Shown here: positions 43,879 to 53,651 of the stretch, in pieces
How positions within the stretch are numbered: the stretch's first letter is position 1
Layout: each line of letters opens with the position of its first letter
Origin: Spongiibacter sp. IMCC21906
GTDB taxonomy: Bacteria; Pseudomonadota; Gammaproteobacteria; Pseudomonadales; Spongiibacteraceae
Length of the DNA: 64,000 nt
NCBI RefSeq assembly: GCF_001010805.1
Contig: NZ_CP011477.1
Coordinates: forward strand, 1,751,001 to 1,815,000
Direction: 5' to 3'
Position numbers and translations under genes: made by a program
Notes under the pieces: generated by a model
Databases searched by the model: none
The model's input: the letters and a program-made list of their open reading frames with translations, nothing else
Told to the model about the DNA's origin: nothing

Positions 43879-44919
43879 GTGCGGGTATTAGGAATAGAAA
43901 CCTCCTGTGATGAAACTGGTGTCGCTATTTACGATAGCGAGGCCGGTTTGCTGGCGCATGCTCTCTATAGCCAAATTGCCTTGCACGCCGAATTTGGTGG
44001 CGTTGTGCCGGAGTTGGCGTCTCGGGATCATATTCGCAAATTGCTGCCGCTGGTAAGCCAGGTGCTGGCTGAAGCCCAGCTGGTCGCGACAGATATTGAT
44101 GCTGTGGCTTACACCGAAGGCCCTGGTTTGGCAGGAGCACTAATGGTGGGTGCCTGCACGGGCCGGTCGTTAGCGTATGCATGGGGTGTGCCCGCGGTAG
44201 GGGTGCACCATATGGAAGGGCACCTGCTGGCGCCCATGCTTGAGGTTGATCCGCCGGCGTTTCCGTTTATTGCCTTGTTGGTATCGGGTGGTCACACCCA
44301 GTTAGTGCGGGTTGAGGGTATTGGCCGTTATCGCCTGCTGGGTGAATCGCTGGACGATGCCGCGGGTGAAGCGTTTGATAAAGCTGCCAAAATGCTGGGG
44401 CTGGGCTATCCCGGTGGTCCGGCGGTTGCCAAACTGGCGGCAACGGGTGATCCGAAACGTTTTACCTTTCCCAGGCCCATGGTGAACCGGCCGGGCCTGG
44501 ACTTTAGTTTCAGTGGCTTAAAAACCTTTACCCTTAATACTGTTGCGGACTGCCGAGGTGACGGGGTGTTGAGCGTTAAAGACCAGGCTGATATTGCGAC
44601 CGCGTTCCAGCAAGCTGTGGTGGATACCTTGGTGATTAAATGCAGCCGGGCGCTACAGCAAGAAAATCTCAGCCGTTTGGTCATTGCGGGTGGCGTTAGC
44701 GCGAATATTGAGCTGCGCCAAAAGCTGGAAGAAAAGTTAAGCAAATTTGGCGGTAAAGTGTATTACCCCCGACCCGAATTTTGCACCGACAATGGTGCCA
44801 TGATTGCCTATGCTGGTAGCTGTCGTTTAATGGGTGGCGCAAGCGAGGGTTTGTCACTGAAGGTTCGGCCTCGCTGGCCAATGGATGAACTGCCGCCAGT
44901 GCCGAGCAATCAGGATTAA
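43879..44919 (+). CDS. tsaD: tRNA N6-adenosine threonylcarbamoyltransferase
   Basis: Transfers the threonylcarbamoyl group to A37 of ANN-decoding tRNAs, with TsaB and TsaE. ASKHA fold: [17 protein letters not shown] (phosphate-1), metal-binding HHMEGH, GGHTQLV and SGLKTFTLN, and [13 protein letters not shown]. The GTG at 43879 is chosen because [14 protein letters not shown] is the family's N-terminus; an upstream in-frame start would add 39 residues of no conserved character. Length is then 346 (E. coli 337). Confidence 0.96.
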   Translation: MRVLGIETSCDETGVAIYDSEAGLLAHALYSQIALHAEFGGVVPELASRDHIRKLLPLVSQVLAEAQLVATDIDAVAYTEGPGLAGALMVGACTGRSLAYAWGVPAVGVHHMEGHLLAPMLEVDPPAFPFIALLVSGGHTQLVRVEGIGRYRLLGESLDDAAGEAFDKAAKMLGLGYPGGPAVAKLAATGDPKRFTFPRPMVNRPGLDFSFSGLKTFTLNTVADCRGDGVLSVKDQADIATAFQQAVVDTLVIKCSRALQQENLSRLVIAGGVSANIELRQKLEEKLSKFGGKVYYPRPEFCTDNGAMIAYAGSCRLMGGASEGLSLKVRPRWPMDELPPVPSNQD

Positions 44920-44936
44920 GATCAGGATTATAAGAG

Positions 44937-45311
44937 ATGGATATTGTCTACATTCGCGGTTTGCGAATTGACACGGTCATTGGGATTTTTGACTTTGAGC
45001 GCGCGCACCGCCAGCCCGTTGTGCTGGACTTGGAAATGGCGACGGATATTCGCCCTTCCGCAGCCATTGATGAAATCGGCCTGACCGTCAGCTATAAAGA
45101 CGTCAGCGAGCGCTTGATCGCCTTTGTTGAAAACAGCGAGTATCAACTGGTAGAAACCTTGGCTGAAGAGTGCGCTGCCTTGGTGATGAACGAATTCTCG
45201 GTGCCTTGGTTGCGCCTACAGCTGGGTAAACCACAGGCACTCAGTCGCGCCGCTGATGTGGGCATTATTATTGAACGAGGCGTTAGGCAGGGCGGCGTCG
45301 ATTGTGGCTGA
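44937..45311 (+). CDS. folB: Dihydroneopterin aldolase
   Basis: Folate pathway: cleaves 7,8-dihydroneopterin to 6-hydroxymethyl-dihydropterin and glycolaldehyde. 124 residues. Family landmarks: IRGLRIDTVIGIFDFERAHRQPVVLDLEM, SYKDVSERLIAFVENSEYQLVETLAEECA (with the catalytic Glu and pterin contacts) and LGKPQALSRAADVGIIIERG. It follows tsaD by 17 bases and overlaps folK by eight. The plsY gene often found between tsaD and folB is absent. Confidence 0.95.
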   Translation: MDIVYIRGLRIDTVIGIFDFERAHRQPVVLDLEMATDIRPSAAIDEIGLTVSYKDVSERLIAFVENSEYQLVETLAEECAALVMNEFSVPWLRLQLGKPQALSRAADVGIIIERGVRQGGVDCG

Positions 45312-45813
45312 GGTTTTTCTTGGCTTGGGCAGTAATCGCGATCGTTACCGGCACCTTAGTTTGGGCTTGGATGCGTTGAGTGACCGTTTTGGATCATTGG
45401 GCTTGTCCCGCGTGTTTGAAAGTGAGTCGGTGGGTTTTGAGGGCAGCCTGTTTTTGAATATGGTGGTGTCGTTAAGCACTGAGCTGTCAGTAGGCGAGTT
45501 GTCACAGTGTATTCGAGAGATTGAAGTGGATCATGGCCGCATTCCCAATGCCGCCAAATACAGCCCTCGTACCCTGGATATTGACTTACTGCTATACGAT
45601 GATGTGGTGGGTGTGGTCGATGGTGTTGAGCTTCCCAGAGGGGAGGTGTTAAACAACGCCTTTGTGCTGTGGCCCTTAAGCGAATTGAGTCCTGAGCGGG
45701 AACACCCCGTTGCCAAACGACCTTATCGACAGCTTTGGCAGAATTATTCCTCCTCTCAAAAATTGTGGCCAGTGGACTTTCAATGGCAGGGGCGGTGTAT
45801 TTCTACACCTTAA
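45304..45813 (+). CDS. folK: 6-hydroxymethyl-dihydropterin pyrophosphokinase
   Basis: Folate pathway kinase, 169 residues from the GTG at 45304 (MAEVFLGLGSNRDRYRHL). A more upstream ATG would put 16 unrelated residues in front and lacks a ribosome-binding site, whereas AGGGCGG precedes the GTG. HPPK motifs: LGLGSN, VFESESVGF, RTLDIDLLLYDD with the two Mg-binding Asp, and HP in EREHPVAK. It overlaps the end of folB, implying coupled translation. Confidence 0.94.
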   Translation: MAEVFLGLGSNRDRYRHLSLGLDALSDRFGSLGLSRVFESESVGFEGSLFLNMVVSLSTELSVGELSQCIREIEVDHGRIPNAAKYSPRTLDIDLLLYDDVVGVVDGVELPRGEVLNNAFVLWPLSELSPEREHPVAKRPYRQLWQNYSSSQKLWPVDFQWQGRCISTP

Positions 45814-45866
45814 GCCCTTACTTTAAGCCCTTCATTCTATGATGTGTTCTTGATGAGAAAGGCGAA

Positions 45867-46970
45867 TTAAAGAATGCGGCCGATGGCTTCTACCCGAGCC
45901 TGTCGCAGTGCCTCCCCCAATGCTTTGCCTGTTATTCCTTGATCGATCAGTGTGGCTGCCTGGATTTGTCGCGCTTGGGTGGCGGCTTGTTTCAGCATAT
46001 TTAATGCGGGCTTGGTATTTTCTGAAATAAGCAGGGCTGCGCCCGCGGTAAAGTCGGTCAATAATTCGGGTCGGCGCAAGTAATCAAAACGTTCTAAAGT
46101 GGCGAGTATAGCGTCGGCGTCTGTTAGGGTTGGCAACGGGATGTGCTGAGCATAGAGCTGGGCTAACTGTTGGGCGGCCTTGCTACTGCGCAAGCTCTCA
46201 CAGAGCTGTCGACACTCGTCCACTGTTAGCTCGGCGCAGCTGATGGCAAAGCGAATATCCACGGATAAGGCCTGCTCGGCAGCAGCGGACAATGCTTGCA
46301 GAACGCGGTTGCTAAGTGCGGGTGGCCACTGGGGACAAAGGCTTTGCAAGGCGCCACAGTCGACCAGTACCTGCAGAAATACCTGAGGGTTGCGACCCGA
46401 TAATGCTCGACTAAATTCCACCCATAAACGCTCGGCGGCAATGGTTTTCAGCTCGCCACCTGCGCTCATGGTTTGCATGAGCGCCATGGTTTCGTCGGCA
46501 ACCTTAAAGCCGAGATGCGCATAGCGAGCAGCATAACGAGCCACCCGGATTACCCGCAAAGGGTCTTCACTAAAGGCAGGGGAGATATGGCGTAATACCC
46601 GATCTGCAATATCTTGTTGGCCGCCGAAAGGATCGACGATATTGCCGTCATCGTCTTTAGCCATGGCGTTGATACGTAAATCTCGGCGGCTTAAATCTTC
46701 TTCCAGGCTAATTTCGGGGCCGAAGTCACAAATAAAACCGTGGTAACCGCTGCCTTGTTTGCGCTCTTTTCTTGCCAGCGCATACTCTTCTTTTGTTTGT
46801 GGATGCAAAAACACCGGAAAGTCTTTGCCGACCTGCTGATAGCCTTGATCCAGTAGCAATTGTGGGGTGGCGCCCACCACTACCCAGTCACGGTCAGAGT
46901 AAGGGTAGTTAAGTAATTGATCGCGGACGGCGCCACCGACGAGATAGGTTTTTGCTGAGGGTGTTTTCAT
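45867..46970 (-). CDS. cca: CCA tRNA nucleotidyltransferase
   Basis: Adds or repairs the 3' CCA of tRNA; 367 residues from the ATG at 46970. The catalytic head is [25 protein letters not shown] with the DxD metal site as DRD, followed by [10 protein letters not shown] and [15 protein letters not shown]. The C-terminal HD phosphohydrolase domain of E. coli Cca is absent: the tail is a helical region without an HD motif, as in the shorter Pseudomonas-type enzymes. An in-frame start 18 codons upstream adds a non-conserved extension. Convergent with folK. Confidence 0.94.
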   Translation of the reverse strand: MKTPSAKTYLVGGAVRDQLLNYPYSDRDWVVVGATPQLLLDQGYQQVGKDFPVFLHPQTKEEYALARKERKQGSGYHGFICDFGPEISLEEDLSRRDLRINAMAKDDDGNIVDPFGGQQDIADRVLRHISPAFSEDPLRVIRVARYAARYAHLGFKVADETMALMQTMSAGGELKTIAAERLWVEFSRALSGRNPQVFLQVLVDCGALQSLCPQWPPALSNRVLQALSAAAEQALSVDIRFAISCAELTVDECRQLCESLRSSKAAQQLAQLYAQHIPLPTLTDADAILATLERFDYLRRPELLTDFTAGAALLISENTKPALNMLKQAATQARQIQAATLIDQGITGKALGEALRQARVEAIGRIL

Positions 46971-47087
46971 AGTGGCAAAGTATAACGAGGCATTGCATTT
47001 CAGGATACGGCTGAGGCTTTGCATCGCTTAAACAATGCGCTAAGTTAGCTGCCGAATAAGACCTGTGATGTTTTTGAGAAAATAATA

Positions 47088-47975
47088 ATGAGTTCTTTCC
47101 AGTTTTTCTTCACTGTAATCATTCCCATTACGTTGATTACCATTATGGTTGGTATGGGGATGAGTTTAACCCCTGCCGCGTTCAAGGTACTGCTGCAAAA
47201 GCCAAAGGCGGTGGTGTTGGGTTTGCTAGGGCAGATGGTGTTTTTGCCCTTGGTGGCGGTGACGCTGGTGAGCATTATCGACGTGCCCGGGCATGTCGCT
47301 TTAGGGTTGGTGTTGTTATCTACTTGCCCGGGTGGCGCAGCCTCGAATGCGATTTCTTTTGCGGCAAAAGCTGACGTGGCGTTGTCGGTGGGGCTAACTG
47401 CCGTCAATAGTGTTCTTATTGCGTTCACTATGCCGTTGGTACTGACTTTTGCCGCTGGTTTACTGTCTGCTGATGCGGTGGGGAATGTGAGTATTCCCAA
47501 GGCGCTGATGGCGAAGCAGCTCTTAATGCTCTGTGTCGCGCCGATTGCTGTGGGCATGTTGATACGGCATTTTTTTCCGATGTTTGCCATTCGCTCAGAG
47601 AGCAAAGTGCGTGCTTTTACTGCGCTAATGATGCTGGTTGTACTGTTGGCGTATGTGTTTAGCCAGCGGCAATTATTACTGGAAAACCTTTCCACCATGG
47701 GTGTTTTGGTGATGCTCTTTATGGTGTCGGTGATGTGTGTGGCGTGGATAATTGCCAAGCTAGGGCGACTAAATGCCCAGCAGGAAACCACGATAATCAT
47801 CGAGGTGGGTTTGCAAAATACCTCGGTGGCGGTATTTGTGGCGACCAGCGTACTAGGTGCCCAAGAGGTAGGGATGGTGCCGGCGACATACGGGGCGTTG
47901 ATGCTGTTTGTGGTGGGCTGTTACTCGGGTGTTCGATTTTTGCGTCATCGTCAGGCGGTGGATGCCACCGCCTGA
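47088..47975 (+). CDS. Bile acid:sodium symporter family (BASS) transporter
   Basis: Membrane protein of 295 residues with about nine or ten hydrophobic helices. Family marks: MVGMGMSLTPAAFKVLLQKPKAVVLGLLGQ, the crossover region STCPGGAASNAISFAAKADVALSVGLTAVNSV, and ETTIIIEVGLQNTSVAVFVATS, which carries the conserved E..(N/Q)..N pattern of the second crossover. BASS members carry bile acids, keto acids or other organic anions with sodium; the substrate is open. Single gene, divergent from cca and convergent with the GNAT-nitrilase gene. Confidence 0.88.
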   Translation: MSSFQFFFTVIIPITLITIMVGMGMSLTPAAFKVLLQKPKAVVLGLLGQMVFLPLVAVTLVSIIDVPGHVALGLVLLSTCPGGAASNAISFAAKADVALSVGLTAVNSVLIAFTMPLVLTFAAGLLSADAVGNVSIPKALMAKQLLMLCVAPIAVGMLIRHFFPMFAIRSESKVRAFTALMMLVVLLAYVFSQRQLLLENLSTMGVLVMLFMVSVMCVAWIIAKLGRLNAQQETTIIIEVGLQNTSVAVFVATSVLGAQEVGMVPATYGALMLFVVGCYSGVRFLRHRQAVDATA

Positions 47976-47988
47976 TAATTTGCCTGGT

Positions 47989-49578
47989 TTATTTTCCTCG
48001 CCATTTGGTTTGGTACAGGTCGTGACGCCGGTCTCTGAGGTTTTGCACGGTGCCGCTATTGCGGGCAATGCGCAGCGCCTCGGGGCGCAGATCGGCAATG
48101 GCAACCGTTTCCACGTTTGGCGTAGTATCGGCGGCAATACCATCCCGGGCAAAGTGGAAATCGCAGGGCGTTAAAATACAACTCTGTGCGTATTGAATAT
48201 CCATGTTGGCGACATTGGGCAAGTTGCCTACATTGCCTGACATGACCACGTATACCTGATTTTCTACCGCCCGAGCTTGGCAGCAGTAACGCACCCGCAA
48301 ATAGCTTTGGCGTTCATCGGTACAGAAGGGCACAAAAATAATTTCTGCGCCCTGGTTCACCAGGTGTCGAGACAGTTCGGGAAACTCCGAGTCGTAGCAC
48401 ACTAATACGCCGATGGGGCCGCAGTCGGTGTCGATGACATTCAGGTCGTTACCGCCTTCGATATTCCACCAGAACACCTCGTTGGGGGTGGGGTGGATTT
48501 TAGGTTGCTCGTCAATGCGGCCGTCCCGGTGAAAGACATAAGAAATATTTTCTACCCGACCGTTGGGCACCCGAGTAGGGTGACTGCCACCAATAATGTT
48601 GATGTTGTAGCGTACCGCCAAGTCTTGCATCGCCTCGGTGAAGCGTGGGGTATATTTGGTCAAGGCTTCGATGGATTGGATCGGTGTCAGTTCTTGGTCT
48701 TCTATAGATAATAGCTGCAGGGTGAGCAGCTCTGGAAAGACCACAAAGTCGCCTTTGTAGTCAGCAACAACATCCACAAAGTACTCAACAAACGACATAA
48801 ACTCGACAAAGGAATGCACCCGGCGTTGCATATATTGCACGGTGCCAACTCTGACCGTGTCGGGCTGGCGGCCACCATAGCGTTTAATGTGGGCATCGCT
48901 GGCTTCGGTATCAATGGAGGGGTTTTTCCAAACCAGGTGCACGCCGTAACCGAGTGAGTCCAGGTCGGTGGAGAGATAACCGGGAACGAGGTTGAGCACT
49001 TCAAAGCGGTTTTGCAGTTGAAATGACAGAACGGGGTCTTTGGCTTTTTTGGCCTGTACAGCTTCGAGGTAGGCATCGGCAGAGCCGTAGCGGCGAATGC
49101 GTTTAGCCAGCCCCGGCAAACGTCCTACAAAGACAATACCTTTGAGGCCCAGCGATTCGCAGAGTTTTTTGCGGGCGTTATACAGTCGCTGACCAATGCG
49201 ATAGCCGCGCACGTCTTTGTCTACGCAGACTTCCATGCCGTATAGCCATTCGCCGTCGGGATCATGTCGTGAGCCGTAGCCATCGGCGGTGATGGACTCC
49301 CAAGTGTGGGGTTTTAAACATACTTCGCCACTTACCCGGAACGTGGCGCAGTAGCCCACCACTTTATCGTCTAGCATGACGACAAACTTCCCTTCGGGAA
49401 AATGGTTGAGCTGGCCGCGCAATTCGGCCCGGGAATAGGGGTCGATGCCGGTGCCGTTATAAACCCGCTTAGAGAGCTCTGCAATGGAGGCTATATCGGC
49501 AACTTGGGCGCCACGCACCCGCAGCACTTTACCGGAGGCGGTGAGCTTTTGGCCGCCGGAATTGGATTTGTTCATCAT
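47989..49578 (-). CDS. Fusion: GNAT acetyltransferase + carbon-nitrogen hydrolase
   Basis: Two-domain protein of 529 residues. The first 200 residues are a GNAT N-acetyltransferase fold (VRGAQVADIASIAELSKRVYNGTG, EVCVDKDVRGYRIGQRLYNARKKLCESLGLKGIVFVGR, with the R/Q-x-x-G-x-G-like acyl-CoA loop as RGYRIG). From about residue 240 a nitrilase-fold amidase follows with its Glu-Lys-Cys triad in VFPELLTLQ, DEQPKIHPTP and GVLVCYDSEFPE. This fusion is known in proteobacteria and has no assigned substrate. It stands in front of a small DUF6489-like gene 36 bases upstream on the same strand. Confidence 0.88.
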   Translation of the reverse strand: MMNKSNSGGQKLTASGKVLRVRGAQVADIASIAELSKRVYNGTGIDPYSRAELRGQLNHFPEGKFVVMLDDKVVGYCATFRVSGEVCLKPHTWESITADGYGSRHDPDGEWLYGMEVCVDKDVRGYRIGQRLYNARKKLCESLGLKGIVFVGRLPGLAKRIRRYGSADAYLEAVQAKKAKDPVLSFQLQNRFEVLNLVPGYLSTDLDSLGYGVHLVWKNPSIDTEASDAHIKRYGGRQPDTVRVGTVQYMQRRVHSFVEFMSFVEYFVDVVADYKGDFVVFPELLTLQLLSIEDQELTPIQSIEALTKYTPRFTEAMQDLAVRYNINIIGGSHPTRVPNGRVENISYVFHRDGRIDEQPKIHPTPNEVFWWNIEGGNDLNVIDTDCGPIGVLVCYDSEFPELSRHLVNQGAEIIFVPFCTDERQSYLRVRYCCQARAVENQVYVVMSGNVGNLPNVANMDIQYAQSCILTPCDFHFARDGIAADTTPNVETVAIADLRPEALRIARNSGTVQNLRDRRHDLYQTKWRGK

Positions 49579-49614
49579 GGTTTACAACTCGTAATTAAAT
49601 GCGCCGGCTGACTC

Positions 49615-49938
49615 TTATTTGGATGCGGCTTTTTTCGCTGGACTGGGACGTCGGCGGGTTTGTTTGGGTTTGACTGGCGAGTCTTCCTCGTCATCATCTT
49701 CGGCGTCAGCGCCACGCCGGTTAGTGGCATAGGCGCTGAGAGATTTAAGGATTCTTGCTGAGAGGTCGACGGTTTTCAAGCCTTCAGTGAAGGCTGTTTT
49801 GGCGACTTGCTGGATCATTTCTGAGTCGCCGTCCGACACGCGCTTATACACGGCATCCCAAAACGGTTGCACGTCAGGAAGACCAATAAATCGACGTAGC
49901 TCTTCAGGCGAGAGTTCGACTTCAAGGTTTATCTTCAT
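49615..49938 (-). CDS. DUF6489-like small protein
   Basis: Protein of 107 residues beginning MKINLEVELSPEELRRFIGLPDVQPFWDAV, which resembles the DUF6489 family (hedged, from memory). The tail is low-complexity, acidic then basic (ADAEDDDEEDSPVKPKQTRRRPSPAKKAASK). The ATG at 49938 follows GGGGAG at seven bases; a GTG five codons upstream would include the ribosome-binding site. It lies just ahead of the GNAT-nitrilase gene and probably shares its transcript. Function unknown. Confidence 0.7.
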   Translation of the reverse strand: MKINLEVELSPEELRRFIGLPDVQPFWDAVYKRVSDGDSEMIQQVAKTAFTEGLKTVDLSARILKSLSAYATNRRGADAEDDDEEDSPVKPKQTRRRPSPAKKAASK

Positions 49939-50017
49939 TTTGCTGCTCCCCACATAACAGGCTTTGAGTATGCCACCGGTCGCAGCTATCGCATAGCTTG
50001 TTTCGACCGGTGTCGTC

Positions 50018-52666
50018 TCACTTTTGTAGCTGCGCTAAAACGTATTGCAATATCCCGCCGTGGCGGAAATATTCTACCTCTTGGCCGGTATCAATGCGTG
50101 AACGCCCCAAGACCTCGTGGCGGCTACCGCCCTGACGGGAGAAAATAATTCGCACACTTTGTTTGGGGCTAAGTTTGCTGTCACAGGGGATAACATCAAT
50201 TTGCTCATCGCCCTGCAGGTCCAGCATTTCCAGGTTTACCTCGCCATCTAACTCAATGGGCGCAATCCCCATGCCTATGAGGTTGGAGCGGTGAATGCGC
50301 TCAAAGCTTTCGGCAATGACGACTTTGACACCCTGCAATAAAGGCCCCTTTGCGGCCCAGTCGCGGCTGGAGCCTGTGCCGTATTGGCTGCCCGCAACAA
50401 TAGCCAGAGGGGTGCCGTTGTCGATGTGTTTCATTGCTGCATCGTAAACGCTCACCACGTCTTTACCGTTAGGGGCGAGGGTGTAGCCGCCTTCTTTGTC
50501 TACCAATTTGTTGTTGAGTCGAACATTGGCAAAGGTGCCCCGCATCATGACTTCGTGATTACCTCGGCGGGAGCCGTAAGAGTTAAAGTCGTCGGGTTTG
50601 ATACCCAAGCTTTGCAAGTAATGGCTGGCGGGGCTATCCAGGGAAATTTTGCCAGCGGGGGATATATGGTCGGTGGTAATACTGTCACCGAATAAACCGA
50701 GCATGCTGGCGCCGCGAACCTCCGGAAAGAGATAGTCTTGGGTTTCTAAGTTTTCAAAAAAGGTCGGGCAGCGAATATAGCTGGAGTCTTCTTTCCATTG
50801 ATAGGTATCACTGGCTTCAATCTCGAGTGCTCGCCATTCTTCGGTACCGGTATAAACATCGTTGTAGGCTTGGCGATACATGGCACCGCTCACGAGACCG
50901 CGAACGTCTTGTATCTCGGCGCTGCTGGGCCACAGGTCTTTTAAGAAGACCTTATTACCGTCTTTATCTTCGGCAATGGCTTCACTTTGTAGGTCGATCA
51001 GGGTGGTGCCTGCCAGCGCATAAGCGACCACCAGCGGAGGCGACGCCAACCAGCTGGCTTTAACTTGGGGATGGATTCGTCCCGCAAAGTTGCGGTTGCC
51101 CGACAGCAGCGCCGATACCACCATGTCTTTGGCGTCAATGGCTTTGGCAATGGGGTCTGGCAACGGCCCCGAGTTACCGATGCAGGTGGTGCAACCATAG
51201 CCCACCAAATCAAAGCCCAAGGCATCTAAATCTTCTTGAAGTTCGCTTTCTGCTAAGTATTGGCTGACGACTTTGGAGCCGGGTGCCAGTGAGGTTTTTA
51301 CCCAAGGTTTAACCCGTAGGCCGCGCTCCCGGGCTTTGCGAGCCACCAGGCCTGCCGCAATCATCACATCGGGGTTGGAGGTATTGGTGCAACTGGTGAT
51401 AGCGGCAATGACGACATCACCGTGATGAAGCTCTTTTTCCATTTCGGTGATGGTGGACGACTCGTCAATATCTTTGCCACTGAGCTCGATAAACTCTTCC
51501 ATCGATTTTCTTAAACCGCTTAGCCCCACTCGGTCTTGAGGCCGAATAGGGCCAGCCAGGCTGGGTTCTACATCTTCTAATTGCAGCTTGACGGTATTGC
51601 TGAATACGGGAGCGTCGCCGGGCTTGCGCCACAGCCCTTGGGCTTTGCAGTAGGCCTCGGTCAGATTGAGTACTTCCTTGGGGCGGCCACTCAATTCTAA
51701 ATAGTCGAGGGTGGCTTCATCCACGGGGAAATAGCCGCAGGTGGCACCATATTCTGGCGCCATATTGGCGATGGTTGCCCGGTCAGCAACAGTGAGCTGG
51801 GCCAGGCCGTCGCCAAAAAACTCTACGAATTTACCCACCACCCCTTCTTTGCGAAGGATTTCCACAACGGTTAAGACCAGGTCAGTGGCGGTGACCCCTT
51901 CGGGCAATTTGCCCTGCAGTTCAAAGCCGACAACTTCAGGTAATATCATGGAGTAAGGCTGGCCCAGTAATGCCGCTTCTGCCTCGATACCACCAACTCC
52001 CCAGCCCAAAACGCCAAGGCCGTTGACCATGGGAGTGTGGCTGTCGGTGCCCAATACCGTATCTGGAAAGGCGGTAAGACCGTCTTCAGTCTCGCGGTGC
52101 CATACCACTTGGGCTAAATATTCCAAGTTGACCTGATGACAAATGCCGGTGCCGGGCGGCACTACGTTAAAGTTTTTAAAGGCAGATTGTCCCCATTTTA
52201 AAAATTGATAGCGTTCAACATTTCGCTCCATTTCTTTAGCGACGTTTTCGCCAAAGGCTTGGGGTGAACCGAATTGATCGACGGTGACCGAGTGGTCAAT
52301 AACCAAGTCGACGGGTATCTGTGGGTTAATGGCGGTAACGTCACCGCCGCGTTTGGCTACAGCGTCGCGCATGGCTGCCAAGTCGACAATAGCCGGTACC
52401 CCGGTAAAGTCCTGCATTAACACCCGCGCAGGGGAAAAATTAAGATCTTCGCCGCCGCTGGGTTCATCGACCCACTTAGAGAACGCGGCGATGATATCGG
52501 CACCGATGTTTTTGCCGTCGAAATGGCGAAGCTGATTTTCCAGCAGAATTTTTAAGGACTTGGGCAGTTTATCTACCCGGCTATCGTCCAGTTTGTTGAG
52601 ATCATAGTAGCGGTATTGCGTGTCGTTGCACTTTAAGTCTGACAACAATGGTTTAGTCGACTGCAT
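50018..52666 (-). CDS. acnA: Aconitate hydratase A
   Basis: TCA-cycle enzyme converting citrate to isocitrate, and an iron-sensing RNA-binding protein when its cluster is lost. 882 residues (E. coli AcnA 891). The [4Fe-4S] ligands are Cys in AAITSCTNTSNPDV and the two in GYGCTTCIGNSGPL. Swivel-domain residues are in GSQYGTGSSRDWAAKGP. N-terminal region RVLMQDFTGVPAIVDLAAMRD and DLVIDHSVTVDQFG fit the A/IRP branch, not AcnB. Monocistronic; a short gap separates it from rsmE. Confidence 0.96.
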   Translation of the reverse strand: MQSTKPLLSDLKCNDTQYRYYDLNKLDDSRVDKLPKSLKILLENQLRHFDGKNIGADIIAAFSKWVDEPSGGEDLNFSPARVLMQDFTGVPAIVDLAAMRDAVAKRGGDVTAINPQIPVDLVIDHSVTVDQFGSPQAFGENVAKEMERNVERYQFLKWGQSAFKNFNVVPPGTGICHQVNLEYLAQVVWHRETEDGLTAFPDTVLGTDSHTPMVNGLGVLGWGVGGIEAEAALLGQPYSMILPEVVGFELQGKLPEGVTATDLVLTVVEILRKEGVVGKFVEFFGDGLAQLTVADRATIANMAPEYGATCGYFPVDEATLDYLELSGRPKEVLNLTEAYCKAQGLWRKPGDAPVFSNTVKLQLEDVEPSLAGPIRPQDRVGLSGLRKSMEEFIELSGKDIDESSTITEMEKELHHGDVVIAAITSCTNTSNPDVMIAAGLVARKARERGLRVKPWVKTSLAPGSKVVSQYLAESELQEDLDALGFDLVGYGCTTCIGNSGPLPDPIAKAIDAKDMVVSALLSGNRNFAGRIHPQVKASWLASPPLVVAYALAGTTLIDLQSEAIAEDKDGNKVFLKDLWPSSAEIQDVRGLVSGAMYRQAYNDVYTGTEEWRALEIEASDTYQWKEDSSYIRCPTFFENLETQDYLFPEVRGASMLGLFGDSITTDHISPAGKISLDSPASHYLQSLGIKPDDFNSYGSRRGNHEVMMRGTFANVRLNNKLVDKEGGYTLAPNGKDVVSVYDAAMKHIDNGTPLAIVAGSQYGTGSSRDWAAKGPLLQGVKVVIAESFERIHRSNLIGMGIAPIELDGEVNLEMLDLQGDEQIDVIPCDSKLSPKQSVRIIFSRQGGSRHEVLGRSRIDTGQEVEYFRHGGILQYVLAQLQK

Positions 52667-52916
52667 GGCAAACTCCTTTAGGCTCTCCGTACTTACCTTT
52701 CTACACTAGCATAGCTCTCGAGAAATCGTCAGGGGCGTTATGCATTCGGCTGATCACTGAATACAACTGGGGCCAGCAAAGATGCGAAATCAGCGAGCAC
52801 TAAAAGACGGATTGCTGTGAAATGTCGGCGGGTAAGGGTGTTCAGTGGGAGGCGACAGCACTGCTAAACACAGGCCTTGTGAAACAATGTGCCGATCATG
52901 GCCACGGATTAAGGGC

Positions 52917-53651
52917 TTAGTAAAAAAGCTTAGCGATAAGCGTGGGGAGGGCGGTTTCTACTTTGAGGATACGCTCCCCAAGCGAGAAGCCCTGCAATCC
53001 TGCTTCCAACAATTTTTCAAATTCGTAGGGAATAAACCCTCCCTCGGGGCCAATCGCTAACAGGGTAGGGGTTGTTAACGGTGTAGATGCGACCAGCGGC
53101 GATGCGTAGGGGTGGGCAACCAGGCCCCGGCGCTGCTGTAACAGCTCGGGAAGTTGGTCTTCTACAAAAGGCTTGAATAAACGCTGTCGCTGCAAGGTAG
53201 GTAACATGGTATCGCCCGACTGACTCAGGCCTTCTAACATAGCGTTGTGAAGATGCGCGTCGTCTACCAGTGGGCTTTGCCAATAGCTTTTTTCGACGCG
53301 ATAGCTGTTGAGAAGGATGATCTCTGATACGCCCAGCTCGGTGGCGGCGTGGATGATACGTCGGGCGACTTTGGGTCGCGGCAGCGTTAGCAATAATGTC
53401 AGTGGTAGCTTGGGCGGGGGTGGGGAATTTAAGCTAACGTCTAGCTCGCATTGCATAGGCTTAATGCTCCGCACCGTGCCCATACCGCGCTGGCCACCCA
53501 ACAGGCCAACTTTAAGCTGCTGGCCCACTTCGGCTTTTAATACCTGTTGGATATGTTGCGCGCGTTGTCCCAAGAGGATGACTTTTGCTGGGTCGTTGTT
53601 AGACCTCGGTTGGTCTTGAAAGTCGTTTTCTTGGAGCAGAATCAAATTCAC
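52917..53651 (-). CDS. rsmE: 16S rRNA m3U1498 methyltransferase
   Basis: SPOUT-fold methyltransferase of 244 residues acting on U1498 of 16S rRNA. The trefoil-knot motifs are [18 protein letters not shown] and [16 protein letters not shown]. The N-terminal PUA-like domain carries [17 protein letters not shown]. The GTG at 53651 overlaps the rimO TGA stop as GTGA, so it is chosen over a TTG five codons upstream. Co-transcribed after rimO. Confidence 0.93.
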   Translation of the reverse strand: MNLILLQENDFQDQPRSNNDPAKVILLGQRAQHIQQVLKAEVGQQLKVGLLGGQRGMGTVRSIKPMQCELDVSLNSPPPPKLPLTLLLTLPRPKVARRIIHAATELGVSEIILLNSYRVEKSYWQSPLVDDAHLHNAMLEGLSQSGDTMLPTLQRQRLFKPFVEDQLPELLQQRRGLVAHPYASPLVASTPLTTPTLLAIGPEGGFIPYEFEKLLEAGLQGFSLGERILKVETALPTLIAKLFY

